This document shows positions 36,801-45,284 of a stretch of DNA of 64,000 nt, one piece after another. The notes beneath the pieces are model-generated. The model was given only the letters and a program-made list of their open reading frames with translations, had not been told where the DNA came from and made no database searches. Origin of the DNA: Daejeonella oryzae DSM 19973 (GTDB taxonomy: Bacteria > Bacteroidota > Bacteroidia > Sphingobacteriales > Sphingobacteriaceae); contig NZ_AUHA01000002.1 of assembly GCF_000422945.1 (NCBI RefSeq), forward strand, positions 558,001 through 622,000. The letters run 5' to 3'. The number at the start of each line of letters is the position of its first letter. Position 1 is the first letter of the stretch. Both the position numbers and the translations under genes were made by a program.

Positions 36801-37622
36801 AAATATTTCAATATCAAAATGATTTTGAAACCAGGGACTGGAAAGATCCAGCAACCGAAATCCCAGTAAAAAAAATGCAAGAAATGCGATTGAGGTTTTT
36901 ACATGTCCGCGACCTGCAATCCAGTTACTCAGATGATTGATAAATATTAACCCAAATACAACTGTCAAAATCCACATCCACAATTCGAACGATGAATAAT
37001 ATACATTTAAGGCTGAAGGCTTCAGCTTAACGGAAAACAAGTATTTGCCTTCCAAATTGCGAATATTATATACTCCTCGATCATTGATAGAAGCTATATC
37101 AAGATTGTTTTCTTTGATCAGATCATCTGAAAAAGTATTTTGCAGATATTGATTTTGATACGGATAATCTGATTTGATAGGTATGCAGGCAAGTACAGAA
37201 AATTCACCTTCCGTTTTCTTTATAATTTCATACTCACCGTTTTCCCAGGATAAAAATGTGCTGCCCTCCCGTATTGAACTGTCAGAATCAAACAGAATAC
37301 GGTTTCCGCCCCAGAATAGTAACTTTCCGTTTTTGTAAGTGTGAATGTAAATTTTATGCCGGCCGGCAAATTCAGGTATTAGTTTTTGAGCCCATTCTTC
37401 ATTTCTATGAATGTTCTTTAGTGAATCAAAAACTGCAGGATCATTCAGAAAATTCTTTATGAATTTTTCTTTTTGCTGAAGACGTTGTTGAATTTGCTGA
37501 CCATCCAGGCTTAATATCTCTTCTTTTTTAAAAGTATAGTTGAGGGTTAGAGCCGTGAAAGCAAAACCAAGGGTAAGCACGAAAAGAAAAATCCGAATTT
37601 TTAAAGCTTCGCTCAACCGCAT
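33888..37622 (-). CDS. Very large NtrY-like sensor histidine kinase
   Basis: A 1244-residue membrane kinase. The N-terminal ~480 residues contain one early membrane helix (about 10-28), a periplasmic section, and a block of roughly ten hydrophobic segments (about 215-470). A second extracytoplasmic section follows, bounded by helices near 710-740 and 780-800, then another near 945-965 and a HAMP-like linker. The kinase core has the H-box VAHEIKNPLTPLKL (phospho-acceptor H1034), N-box NNLIKNSIEA, G1 DNGSGIP and G2 GTGLGLAFV. The H-box is of NtrY type. No response regulator is adjacent, so the partner is unknown. Confidence 0.9.
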   Translation of the reverse strand: MRLSEALKIRIFLFVLTLGFAFTALTLNYTFKKEEILSLDGQQIQQRLQQKEKFIKNFLNDPAVFDSLKNIHRNEEWAQKLIPEFAGRHKIYIHTYKNGKLLFWGGNRILFDSDSSIREGSTFLSWENGEYEIIKKTEGEFSVLACIPIKSDYPYQNQYLQNTFSDDLIKENNLDIASINDRGVYNIRNLEGKYLFSVKLKPSALNVYYSSFELWMWILTVVFGLIFINHLSNWIAGRGHVKTSIAFLAFFLLGFRLLDLSSPWFQNHFDIEIFNPKYYAASYLSPSIGGLLLNVLSFTWLIAYIYSYRFRIIFSREPAGRILSFVIIIIVAILLCGYAVLVDNLFYGLVSNSKINFDVSNVLNLNWVSWLGILIFCFASLSLYLLINSVFVLADTLNINHTERLILFLSALLIAALYNTLPGKFSIYFLLFGAILFISGWAYYHNKKLFNAGMFIGAILIFSIIASLKLSEYDYLKEHESRKLLVSKIISSDDPNAVLLFLDLEKKISKDSAVVDYYNNPIANHAPLLNRLQKIYFSGYLSRYEFKCYEFNRGENLFRGDSNVYLSNFKSLVLAGSVKISDYFYRVNNTFGFQKYFALLPINQNNKNLGTLVIELKSKPLNEMGEFPELLIDGKIKENLQSKNYSYAFYNDGRLLNQHGKYIYNLANYDFSGKIRDFVFVNKVNLNGVKYSHLVYRPTQSKLVIISKEIKGLLPQLASVSFIFLILLLFAFLVFLFKWIWFSFINYDIRFSNLRWNTLFYPGRMLYKTRIQVSMVSAVVLTLLITGIITFYNISNQYREQQEQSILDKVNKMARGFDMALFRNGVLMANEQAEMALNTFADLNGSDLNLFDTSGNLMMTTQPKIYENNLIARKLNPLAYVYLNKLQKAEFINEEEIGRLNFITAYVPLRNTKNEAIAYLGLPYFSNESDYEERIGIFINALLNIYALVFMAIGFFAVFVANRITNPLTLIQKSLSETQIGRRNEPIIWKRNDEIGNLIREYNNMISALDDSTQKLARSERETAWREMAKQVAHEIKNPLTPLKLGVQLLEKSWKEKDPNFDKKFERFSKSFVEQIESLAHIASEFSNFAKMPDTVLEDVYLSEIIQQSVELYRHSEHTTIIINDSITPGTFVKGDKDQLLRCFNNLIKNSIEARPEIRRGVIKIKLYNTAKNAFLEIHDNGSGIPDNLRSRIFTPNFTTKSSGTGLGLAFVKQALVNMGGNISYKTEQDIGTTFYINIPLAFD

Positions 37623-37647
37623 ATTATTTTGGTAAAAATACTAAAAA

Positions 37648-37677
37648 CAACAGGGGCTCAAAAATTGAGCCCCTGCG
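37648..37677 (-). terminator. Terminator of the PTPS-folE-fabD operon
   Basis: An 11-bp perfect, G/C-rich stem (37651-37661 with 37665-37675) with a 3-base loop. On the minus strand it is followed by TTGTTTTTAG. It ends the transcript 25 bases after the fabD stop. Confidence 0.85.
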
Positions 37678-37699
37678 AAACTAATATTAAAAATAGATT

Positions 37700-38584
37700 T
37701 TAATTTAAAACTGCACTATTTGTTTCCACAGATCTGCTAACCTTTTTTACAAGTCCCTGCAACACAGAACCCGGACCAACTTCTGTGAATGAAATTGCAC
37801 CATCCTCAAGCATATGGAGGATAGTTTGCGTCCATCTAACCGGACCGGTAAGCTGCGCTATTAAATTATGTTTTATAGATACCACATCGGTATACGCTTT
37901 GGCATCAATATTCTGATATATCGGACAGATGGGTTCATTAATTGTTGTAGCTTCTATGGCGGCCTGTAATTCTACCCGTGCAGCTTCCATTAAAGGCGAA
38001 TGAAATGCTCCGCCTACATTTAATTTAAGAACTCTTTTTGCACCTGCTTCGGTAAGAAGTTCACAAGCTTTATCAATTCCTGCAATAGAACCAGAAATTA
38101 CAAGCTGTCCGGGGCAATTATAATTTGCCGGAACCACTACATCACTTACCCGCTGGCAAATATCTTCTACTGTAAAATCATCAAGACCTAAAACTGCCGC
38201 CATAGTGGATGGTTGTATCTCACAAGCTTTTTGCATTGCATTGGCACGGGCAGCAACCAAACGCAAACCATCTTCAAAAGATAAGGCACCTGCTGCTACC
38301 AATGCAGAAAATTCTCCAAGAGAATGACCGGCAACCATATCAGGCTTAAAATCACTACCTAGTTCTTTGGCCAAAATTACCGAATGTAGAAAAATAGCGG
38401 GCTGGGTAACGTTTGTTTTTTTAAGATCTTCATCTGTTCCATTGAACATTACATCCGTAATACGGAAACCCAGAATTTCATTCGCCTTTTCAAATAATTC
38501 TTTGGCTTTCGCCGAATGTTCGTAGAGATCTTTGCCCATTCCTACAAACTGTGCCCCCTGTCCTGGAAAAATATATGCTTTCAT
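37700..38584 (-). CDS. fabD: Malonyl-CoA:acyl carrier protein transacylase
   Basis: Transfers malonyl groups from CoA to ACP for fatty acid elongation. It has 294 residues. It shows GQGAQ (9-12), nucleophile S88 in GHSLGE, and H195 in GAFHSPLM. It sits 41 bases downstream of folE in what looks like one minus-strand operon. FabD also supplies malonyl units in general, though type III PKS enzymes use malonyl-CoA directly. Confidence 0.96.
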   Translation of the reverse strand: MKAYIFPGQGAQFVGMGKDLYEHSAKAKELFEKANEILGFRITDVMFNGTDEDLKKTNVTQPAIFLHSVILAKELGSDFKPDMVAGHSLGEFSALVAAGALSFEDGLRLVAARANAMQKACEIQPSTMAAVLGLDDFTVEDICQRVSDVVVPANYNCPGQLVISGSIAGIDKACELLTEAGAKRVLKLNVGGAFHSPLMEAARVELQAAIEATTINEPICPIYQNIDAKAYTDVVSIKHNLIAQLTGPVRWTQTILHMLEDGAISFTEVGPGSVLQGLVKKVSRSVETNSAVLN

Positions 38585-38625
38585 ATCTTTAATCTCTGAA
38601 AAGAGATCTTAAATGTTTTAATTTA

Positions 38626-39267
38626 TTAACTAAGATTTGCTGTAATTAATCGGAGAAATTCTGCACGTGTTTTTTCATTTACAAATTCGCCTGTAAATGC
38701 TGAAGTTGTGGTTACAGAATTTTGCTTTTGAGCACCCCGCATTGACATGCACAAATGGCGGCATTCAATGACCACTGCCACGCCGGCCGGATCTAAAGTA
38801 TTGTGAATGCAATCCCGTATTTCATTTGTTAAACGCTCCTGAACCTGCAAGCGGCGGGAAAATGCATCAACAACTCTTGGAATTTTACTTAAACCAACAA
38901 TATGACCATTTGGAATATATGCTATGTGAGCTTTGCCAAAAAATGGCAACATATGATGCTCGCACATAGAATAAACTTCTATGTCTTTTACCACAACCAT
39001 TTGGCTGTAATCTTCCTTAAACATAGCGCTCCGCAAAATCTCGTCAGGTTTCATATCGTAGCCATGAGTTAAAAACTGCAGGGCTTTGGCAACCCTTTCC
39101 GGAGTTTTGAGTAATCCTTCGCGGGAAGGATCTTCGCCCATCTCGGAAAGTATATCTGAATAATGACTGGCTATACGTTGGATCTTACCCGAATTGTATC
39201 TGTCAATTTTTTGATAGCCGTCGATTTCGTCCTCGTCCATCAGTTGATTTGTTGCATCAATTTTCAT
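38626..39267 (-). CDS. folE: GTP cyclohydrolase I
   Basis: Converts GTP to 7,8-dihydroneopterin triphosphate, the entry to folate, tetrahydropterin and queuosine pathways. It has 213 residues with a normal FolE core. Zinc ligands are C102 and H105 ([13 protein letters not shown]) and C173 ([11 protein letters not shown]), with the conserved PERVAKA near 56-62. The PTPS gene is 20 bases upstream in the same direction, so the products probably act in sequence. Confidence 0.96.
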   Translation of the reverse strand: MKIDATNQLMDEDEIDGYQKIDRYNSGKIQRIASHYSDILSEMGEDPSREGLLKTPERVAKALQFLTHGYDMKPDEILRSAMFKEDYSQMVVVKDIEVYSMCEHHMLPFFGKAHIAYIPNGHIVGLSKIPRVVDAFSRRLQVQERLTNEIRDCIHNTLDPAGVAVVIECRHLCMSMRGAQKQNSVTTTSAFTGEFVNEKTRAEFLRLITANLS

Positions 39268-39287
39268 CTGGCTTTATTAGCCCGGGA

Positions 39288-39701
39288 TCAATCGCCCAGG
39301 TATTCTACAAAATTATTTTCGGTTTCATAAAGTTTAACCGAGTGCAATTTAGCACCCTGTGCCTCAATATGTGTCTTTAATTGGTCAAATATTTCTACCG
39401 CCAGAACCTCTGTAGAAGCCATTTTTCCTTTCATGAAATTTACATCCAGGTTAATATTTTTATGATCCAGTGCGTCTGTAATATGTGTTTGAATGATAGC
39501 TTTCAACTCTTTCAAATCAATTACAAAACCGGTGGTAGGGTTTATTTCCCCCTTTACCGTTACAAACAAATCATAATTATGACCATGCCAGTTTGGATTT
39601 GAACATTTACCAAAAACTTCACGGTTTTGCTCGTCTGTCCATTCTTCACGAAACAGCTTATGTGCTGCATTAAACCTTTCTCTTCGTGTAATATAAATCA
39701 T
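39288..39701 (-). CDS. 6-pyruvoyl-tetrahydropterin / 6-carboxytetrahydropterin synthase
   Basis: Acts on dihydroneopterin triphosphate made by FolE. It has 137 residues. Zinc-binding H14 (NAAH) and H39/H41 (HGH), catalytic C33 in FGKCSNPNWHGHNY, and D79-H80 plus E126 in KLYETENN are all present. The segment resembles animal PTPS (FGKCNNPNGHGHNY and ETDNN) more than typical short QueD. It may therefore belong to a tetrahydrobiopterin-like route, though a QueD role in queuosine cannot be excluded. First gene of the operon with folE and fabD. Confidence 0.88.
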   Translation of the reverse strand: MIYITRRERFNAAHKLFREEWTDEQNREVFGKCSNPNWHGHNYDLFVTVKGEINPTTGFVIDLKELKAIIQTHITDALDHKNINLDVNFMKGKMASTEVLAVEIFDQLKTHIEAQGAKLHSVKLYETENNFVEYLGD

Positions 39702-39899
39702 TGAATATTAAAATTAACGGACAAATATACTTAAAGTCCACGCAAGCACTTAATACAAATGACCCGTTTTAATTATCTTCGCCTAATAAGTAATACCTAA
39801 AGCTAATTTATTCGCGATGTAAAGCTCTGTTTGATGATGACCACTAATATAAAATTCGCTTTCCTTTAATCAGAATCCTCACATAATAAATTATTTCTA

Positions 39900-40556
39900 A
39901 TGAAAATACTGGTGGTTGCCGCAACACATTCTGAAATTGAGCCCCTACATTCCTATTTAGAAAAGTCGGGCTCAAAAACTTCATTTGAAATAAACGGCCA
40001 TCAGATTGACATCCTGATGAGCGGAGTGGGCATGGTTGCTACAGCATTTTGTATGGGCAGGCATTTAGCTAAAAATTCGTATGATCTGGCAATTAATCTG
40101 GGTATTTGCGGCAGCTTTGATTTTGACCTTAATCTGGGTGAGGTGGTTCTCATTACAGAAGATGTTTTTGCTGAACAAGGTGCTGAAGATGGCGATGAAT
40201 TTATTTCTATTGACAAATTAGGATTTGGTAAAGCGAGCCAGATTTCTCAAACCGAAATTAAGCTGATTTTGCCTACGCTCGAGAAATTGAAAAAAGTTAA
40301 GGCAATCACCGTAAACAAAGTTCATGGAAATGAGCTGAGTATTTCAAAAACGCTTTCACACATTAATGCTTCTGTAGAAAGCATGGAGGGCGCAGCATTT
40401 TTTTACGCCTGCAATCAAAACCAACTTCCTTCTTTGCAAATCAGGGCAATTTCTAATTTTGTAGAAAGACGCAACCGCGAAAAATGGAATATTGGAAAGG
40501 CTATTAAAAATCTTAATAGCTTTGCCTTCGAATTATTTGAATCGATACCCAAATAG
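39900..40556 (+). CDS. mqnB: Futalosine hydrolase
   Basis: Cleaves futalosine, releasing hypoxanthine and dehypoxanthine futalosine, in the alternative (futalosine) route to menaquinone. A 218-residue nucleoside-phosphorylase/hydrolase fold with LVVAATHSEIEPL at the start, the LAINLGICGSF glycine-rich turn near 65-75, and SMEGAAFFYAC near 160-170 for nucleoside binding. It precedes mqnD by 4 bases, which strongly supports the assignment. Confidence 0.93.
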   Translation: MKILVVAATHSEIEPLHSYLEKSGSKTSFEINGHQIDILMSGVGMVATAFCMGRHLAKNSYDLAINLGICGSFDFDLNLGEVVLITEDVFAEQGAEDGDEFISIDKLGFGKASQISQTEIKLILPTLEKLKKVKAITVNKVHGNELSISKTLSHINASVESMEGAAFFYACNQNQLPSLQIRAISNFVERRNREKWNIGKAIKNLNSFAFELFESIPK

Positions 40557-40560
40557 AAAT

Positions 40561-41394
40561 ATGAAATTATCCCTTGGCTTTTCTCCCTGCCCTAACGATA
40601 CCTTCATTTTTGATGCGATGATCCATCATAAAATTGATACTGAAGGTCTGGAATTCGATTTTTTTTTTGATGATGTAGAAACTCTGAATCAGAAAGCCTT
40701 ACGCCGGGAACTTGATATCACCAAATTAAGTTTTCATGCTTATTCTTATGTAACAGATCACTACGTGCTGCTGAATTCGGGCAGTGCATTGGGATTTGGC
40801 GTTGGGCCGCTGCTAATATCCAAAAAAGAGATCCTCAATCCATCGGCAGAAATGGAAAAGTTTCATATCGGCATCCCCGGAAAATACACAACTGCTAATT
40901 TCCTTTTGTCTCTGGCGTATCCGGAAGCGATAAATAAAACTGAAATGGTATTTTCGGAAATTGAAAATGCTTTAAATCAGGACAAAATAGACGTTGGATT
41001 GATCATTCACGAAAACCGATTTACTTATCTTGAAAAGGGATATAAAAAGGTGAAGGATCTGGGTGAATTTTGGGAGGATCTAACAAGCTGCCCGATTCCT
41101 TTGGGCGGAATCATGATCAGAAGAGATTTACCTGAAGAAATTAAACAAAAAGTTAACCGGATTATTCGCCGGAGTGTTGAATTTGCTTTTGAAAACCCCA
41201 AATCGGGTCTGGATTTTATCCGCTCTCATGCCCAGGAAATGAGCGAAGAAGTAATGTACAAACACATTGAATTATATGTGAATAAATATTCTATAGACCT
41301 GGGAGATGAAGGACGCAAAGCCGTAACTGTACTTTTTGAAGCAGCAACAACCCTGGATATTATTCCTAAATCAACAAAAAATTTATTCTTATAA
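40561..41394 (+). CDS. mqnD: 1,4-dihydroxy-6-naphthoate synthase
   Basis: Converts cyclic dehypoxanthine futalosine to 1,4-dihydroxy-6-naphthoate in the futalosine menaquinone pathway. It has 277 residues from the ATG at 40561, with the family opening LSLGFSPCPNDTFIFDAM and a periplasmic-binding-protein-like fold. The frame is open further upstream inside mqnB, but that start is foreign to the family. mqnA, mqnC and mqnE are not in the window. Confidence 0.94.
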   Translation: MKLSLGFSPCPNDTFIFDAMIHHKIDTEGLEFDFFFDDVETLNQKALRRELDITKLSFHAYSYVTDHYVLLNSGSALGFGVGPLLISKKEILNPSAEMEKFHIGIPGKYTTANFLLSLAYPEAINKTEMVFSEIENALNQDKIDVGLIIHENRFTYLEKGYKKVKDLGEFWEDLTSCPIPLGGIMIRRDLPEEIKQKVNRIIRRSVEFAFENPKSGLDFIRSHAQEMSEEVMYKHIELYVNKYSIDLGDEGRKAVTVLFEAATTLDIIPKSTKNLFL

Positions 41395-41404
41395 GTCAAC
41401 CGAT

Positions 41405-42370
41405 ATGATCATAATTACAGGCGCCGCAGGCTTTATTGGAAGTTGTCTGGTTCAAAAGCTAAACGATGAGGGATTTACAGATCTGGTATTGGTAGATGAC
41501 TTTTCAAATCCTGAAAAGAACAAAAACTTTGAAGGAAAGAAATTCTCAAAACTGGTTAACCGCGATGAGTTTGCAGAGTGGTTAAAAGCTGAGCACCTGC
41601 ATGTTCAGTTTGTATTTCATATTGGCGCCAGAACAGATACTACAGAATTTGACCGCGAATTATTTAACAGATTGAACCTGAATTATACACAGCAGATATG
41701 GAATATTTGCATTGAGTATGGTTTGCCGTTTGTGTATGCATCATCTGCGGCCACCTATGGCTTGGGAGAAAATGGGTATGATGATGACGAATCAATAATT
41801 CCGCATTTAAAACCTCTTAATCCTTACGGCGATTCTAAAAACGACTTTGATAAATGGGCTCTTCTTCAGGAGAGGAAACCGTATTTCTGGGCGGGCCTTA
41901 AATTTTTTAATGTTTACGGACCTAATGAATATCATAAAGGCCGGATGGCTTCTGTTATATATCACACTTTTAACCAGATTAAGGAAACCGGATCGATGAA
42001 ATTATTTCAATCTCACCATCCCGATTTTGAAGATGGCGGGCAAATGCGTGATTTTGTTTATGTAAAAGATTTACTGAATGTGCTCTATTTCTTTCTGCAT
42101 CACCGCAAAGATTCGGGTATTTATAATCTGGGCTCTGCCCGTGCAAGAACTTTCAAAGATCTGGCAGAAAATACGTTTAAAGCCTTGGATCTGGATCCCC
42201 AAATTTCTTTCATTCCAACACCTGCTGACATACGCGGTACGTATCAATATTTCACAGAAGCAAAAATGGAAAAATTACGGTCAATAGGATACACATTACC
42301 ATTTCATAGTCTGGAAGAAGGAATCAAAGATTATGTTCAGAATTATTTAAAAGACCATAAATATCTATAA
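41405..42370 (+). CDS. hldD: ADP-L-glycero-D-manno-heptose 6-epimerase
   Basis: Epimerises ADP-heptose at C6 for the LPS inner core. It has 321 residues. The NAD(P)-binding TGAAGFIGS is at the start, followed by the ASSAATYG catalytic segment, NPYGDSK with the Tyr/Lys pair, and FFNVYGPNEYHKGRMASV, which is characteristic of HldD. Start ATG 41405 is 10 bases after mqnD; an upstream frame overlapping mqnD is rejected. Its last 6 bases overlap the end of the convergent permease gene. Confidence 0.94.
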   Translation: MIIITGAAGFIGSCLVQKLNDEGFTDLVLVDDFSNPEKNKNFEGKKFSKLVNRDEFAEWLKAEHLHVQFVFHIGARTDTTEFDRELFNRLNLNYTQQIWNICIEYGLPFVYASSAATYGLGENGYDDDESIIPHLKPLNPYGDSKNDFDKWALLQERKPYFWAGLKFFNVYGPNEYHKGRMASVIYHTFNQIKETGSMKLFQSHHPDFEDGGQMRDFVYVKDLLNVLYFFLHHRKDSGIYNLGSARARTFKDLAENTFKALDLDPQISFIPTPADIRGTYQYFTEAKMEKLRSIGYTLPFHSLEEGIKDYVQNYLKDHKYL

Positions 42371-43591
42371 ATCGTCTCGCAGGTTTTCAATATGCTTTAC
42401 GCTTAAACGCGATGAGATTGAGGATGCCATCAGAGATACCAGAATGACCGTACCAAAAACCAATATAAAATCCATCCATTTTAATGTAATCGGATAGGAC
42501 GTGGTGATGAGATTTGTAGAACCCATTTCAATAAAACCATAGTGCTGCTGCAGCAAACAGAAAGTATATCCAACCAGTAAACCAATAAGGCATCCAATCA
42601 TGGAAATCATCATTCCTTCGGTGAAAAATATGCCTCTGATTAGTTGTTTGTCGGCGCCCAGACTACTTAAGACTGCTATGTCTTTCTGCTTATCAATAAC
42701 CAGCATGGTTAGTGAACCTATAATATTAAAAATGGCGATGATGAGCACAAATGTCAGAATCAGAAAAATAGCCCATTTTTCTGACTGAAGAATTTTATAT
42801 AAGAGCTGATTTTGCTGGCTGCGGTTTTTAACGATAAAGTTACTGCCCAGTTTTTTACTTATTTCTTTCTGATATTCGTCAACAGCATCCGGTGATTTTA
42901 AATTTAATTCGATAAAAGAAACCATCTTTTCTTCATTCAGCAGCTCACGGGCAAAACCAATCGGTACAATTACAATGTCATTCATATCCTGCTGCGACTG
43001 AATAACGCCTGCCGGATGAATTGCCTTGATATTGAACTCTTCGGCGGGGTTAATTGAATTCTGTGCTCCTTTTTTGGGGGAATAGATTTCGATGTCCCTG
43101 AAATCGTCCTTTATATTTACCGATAAATAACTTTGAACAGCAGCTCCAATCACCGCATAATTTTCCTTTTTATCCTGAAGCACAAAATTGCCGTCAAGCA
43201 TCATACTATCTAAGCTTTTCCCTTTTATGTAGTCGGCCGAAACGCCTTTCACCAAGCCTATAAACTGTCCGGAATCATACCTTAACAATGCTTTCTCCTG
43301 TAATATCTCCGTATAATTAGCTACCCGGGAATCTTTTTTAATGCTATTAAAATAGGCTGGCGAAGGATCAAAGGTTTTTCCTTTTGCAGGCTCAATTCTC
43401 AGTTCAGGAGTAAACGTATTGTACATTGACAATACCAGAGTTTCAAATCCATTAAAAACAGAAAGAATAATAATCAGCGCCGCACTGCCAACAAAAACAC
43501 CAAGCATGGAAATTCCTGATATAAAATTAATAGCATTCACCGACTTTTTGGAGAACAGATACCGGCTGGCTATGTAATAGGAAACTTTCAT
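42365..43591 (-). CDS. LolC/LolE-type ABC transporter permease (FtsX family)
   Basis: A 408-residue membrane protein resembling lipoprotein-releasing permeases that hand lipoproteins from the inner membrane to the periplasmic carrier. One N-terminal membrane helix (about 20-45) is followed by a large periplasmic MacB/PCD-like domain (about 46-270) and three C-terminal helices (about 275-400, including IAVLSSLGADKQLIRGIFFTEG). The N-terminal YFAISRYLFS-like start (YYIASRYLFSKKSVNAINFISGIS) is typical of LolC/E. No ATPase gene is adjacent. Confidence 0.88.
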   Translation of the reverse strand: MKVSYYIASRYLFSKKSVNAINFISGISMLGVFVGSAALIIILSVFNGFETLVLSMYNTFTPELRIEPAKGKTFDPSPAYFNSIKKDSRVANYTEILQEKALLRYDSGQFIGLVKGVSADYIKGKSLDSMMLDGNFVLQDKKENYAVIGAAVQSYLSVNIKDDFRDIEIYSPKKGAQNSINPAEEFNIKAIHPAGVIQSQQDMNDIVIVPIGFARELLNEEKMVSFIELNLKSPDAVDEYQKEISKKLGSNFIVKNRSQQNQLLYKILQSEKWAIFLILTFVLIIAIFNIIGSLTMLVIDKQKDIAVLSSLGADKQLIRGIFFTEGMMISMIGCLIGLLVGYTFCLLQQHYGFIEMGSTNLITTSYPITLKWMDFILVFGTVILVSLMASSISSRLSVKHIENLRDDL

Positions 43592-43613
43592 TAATTGGAT
43601 TTAGATGGAAGTA

Positions 43614-44252
43614 CTAATTTAAAAATGGATTGTTTTCTTTCTCAAACCCAATTGTTGTGGACGGACCGTGGCCGGGATATACTTTACAATCATCCGGAAG
43701 GATAAAAAGATTTTCGCGAATGCTTTTTAAAAGCTGCGCATGATTTCCTCCGGGAAGATCTGTACGCCCGATGCTTTGATAAAACAGCACATCGCCGCCA
43801 ATTACAAACTGATCTGGCGCACTGTAAAAACATAAATGAGCCGGTGAATGGCCCGGAGCAAAAATCAGTTCAAGCTCGCTGTTTCCAAATTTCAGCGTAC
43901 CGCTTTCTCCTAAATAAATTTCGGGTAGCGGTGAAACTTCATAGCGAATACCCATTTGCGGGGCATATGAAACAACTGCAGACAGCACCATTTTTTCTCC
44001 TTCATGAAACTGAGGCAATAAACCGTAGGTTTCATAAATAAACTTATTTCCTAATACATGATCAATATGACAATGTGTATTAAGAAGCAGAACAGGTTTC
44101 AATTTATTTTCAGCAATAAATTTAAGTACTGCGTTTTGTTCATCTCCTGAGTACATTCCCGGATCAATAATTACGCATTCATGCGTCTCATCATAAAGAA
44201 GATAGGTATTCTCCTGATACGGATTGCAGGTAAAGGATTTCACTTGGATCAT
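43614..44252 (-). CDS. Glyoxalase II-like MBL-fold metallo-hydrolase
   Basis: A 212-residue metallo-beta-lactamase-fold hydrolase with LLNTHCHIDHVLG (HxHxDH), GHSPAHLCFY, GGDVLFYQSIGRTDL and VYPGHGPSTTIG. These are the metal ligands of small GloB-like proteins that hydrolyse thioesters such as S-lactoylglutathione analogues. Start ATG 44252 matches the family (MIQVKSFTCNPYQENTY); an extension to 44282 is less likely. It lies 22 bases upstream of the permease gene and may be cotranscribed. Confidence 0.9.
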   Translation of the reverse strand: MIQVKSFTCNPYQENTYLLYDETHECVIIDPGMYSGDEQNAVLKFIAENKLKPVLLLNTHCHIDHVLGNKFIYETYGLLPQFHEGEKMVLSAVVSYAPQMGIRYEVSPLPEIYLGESGTLKFGNSELELIFAPGHSPAHLCFYSAPDQFVIGGDVLFYQSIGRTDLPGGNHAQLLKSIRENLFILPDDCKVYPGHGPSTTIGFEKENNPFLN

Positions 44253-44340
44253 AATTGCCGTAAATTTAACAGTATTAAGCAATGAACAATAATGTAAATG
44301 TTGTTCAAATGGTTTTAATGCGATGCTTTATATTTGACTG

Positions 44341-44691
44341 ATGATAAAAACCATTGTTTTTTATGACGGAAGCTGCTCCATGTGCATTGGCGTAACTGGT
44401 TGGTTAAGCAGAATTGACCATAAAAAACAATTCAGGCTGGAACCTTATCAAAACTCAGAACTCATTTCACAATACCCTCAAATAAATCCGGAGGATTGCA
44501 GGAACGAGCTTCACATCATCTCAGAAAGTGGTGAAATATTAAAAGGAGCCGATGCCATTTTAGAAATTTGGAATAAAGCAGAACATTGGAGCAGTTTCAT
44601 GGCTTTCATCTTTCGTCTTCGGCCTTTTATCTGGATAGCAAGACCGCTATATCGATTAGTTGCCCGCAACCGGAGATGGATTTATAATTGA
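44341..44691 (+). CDS. DCC-family (DUF393) thiol-disulfide oxidoreductase-like protein
   Basis: A 116-residue protein beginning IVFYDGSCSMCIG, the DxxCxxC motif that defines the DCC/DUF393 family, related to thioredoxin-like folds. The C-terminal part (FIFRLRPFIWIARPLYRLVARNRRWIY) is typical. Its substrate is unknown; a redox role is inferred from the CxxC pair. It is divergent from the metallo-hydrolase gene and convergent with gldD. Confidence 0.88.
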   Translation: MIKTIVFYDGSCSMCIGVTGWLSRIDHKKQFRLEPYQNSELISQYPQINPEDCRNELHIISESGEILKGADAILEIWNKAEHWSSFMAFIFRLRPFIWIARPLYRLVARNRRWIYN

Positions 44692-44702
44692 TTTAGAAAA
44701 AA

Positions 44703-45284
44703 TCAATTTTCCCATTTAAAGGATTTGATCATTACATCAATATCTTTCTTAACAAAATCAAGAACCGGCTGTATAGAATCCAGGCGTGGCTGCTCGTTAA
44801 AATAAAGCGCCCCACGCAAATAATGATTTGTACTGTCTGTTAGAAAAAACTGCACTGAAGAAGCTGTATTACCATCTATTGAATAATAAACTCCATAAAC
44901 TTTCTTTTCAGGATACGAAATCAGCGCTTCATCTATGGCGGTAGCTTTTACAGTATGTTTAAAAGCAAAGCTACGGGCATCTTCTACAAGCTCATCGAAT
45001 ATTTTCTTTGAACCTATGGTTTGATAACTTAAATGAATGCGACCATTAAATTGGGGATAAGCAATATCAACCCAGCAGGGCTTTGCATCCGCAGCTTTAT
45101 CTGGCAAAATCTGTGCATACACCGGATAATCAAAACTATAGGCGCAGTCTGACTGATAGGTTTTATAAGCTTTAGCAGGAAGATCTATTTTAAAAAAACC
45201 ACGGGGTTTTGGGGCATAGTCATTAGAGCAGGATGCTAACAAATTCAGACAAAAAAATATCAGTAAGCATTTTATAAATTTCAT
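44703..45284 (-). CDS. gldD: Gliding motility lipoprotein GldD
   Basis: A 193-residue lipoprotein with lipobox LASC (Cys19). The mature protein opens NDYAPKPRGFFKIDLP, the GldD signature, and continues YAYSFDYP-like and PCWVDIAYPQFNGRIHLSYQ. GldD is needed for gliding and T9SS function in Flavobacterium. The aroE stop and gldD start overlap by one base (TAATG), implying translational coupling. Confidence 0.92.
   Translation of the reverse strand: MKFIKCLLIFFCLNLLASCSNDYAPKPRGFFKIDLPAKAYKTYQSDCAYSFDYPVYAQILPDKAADAKPCWVDIAYPQFNGRIHLSYQTIGSKKIFDELVEDARSFAFKHTVKATAIDEALISYPEKKVYGVYYSIDGNTASSVQFFLTDSTNHYLRGALYFNEQPRLDSIQPVLDFVKKDIDVMIKSFKWEN

Noticed and set aside
38592-38607. Hairpin ATCTCT-GAAA-AGAGAT between fabD and folE
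   Set aside because: The stem is short and lacks a T run, so it is not called a terminator; the genes are treated as one operon.
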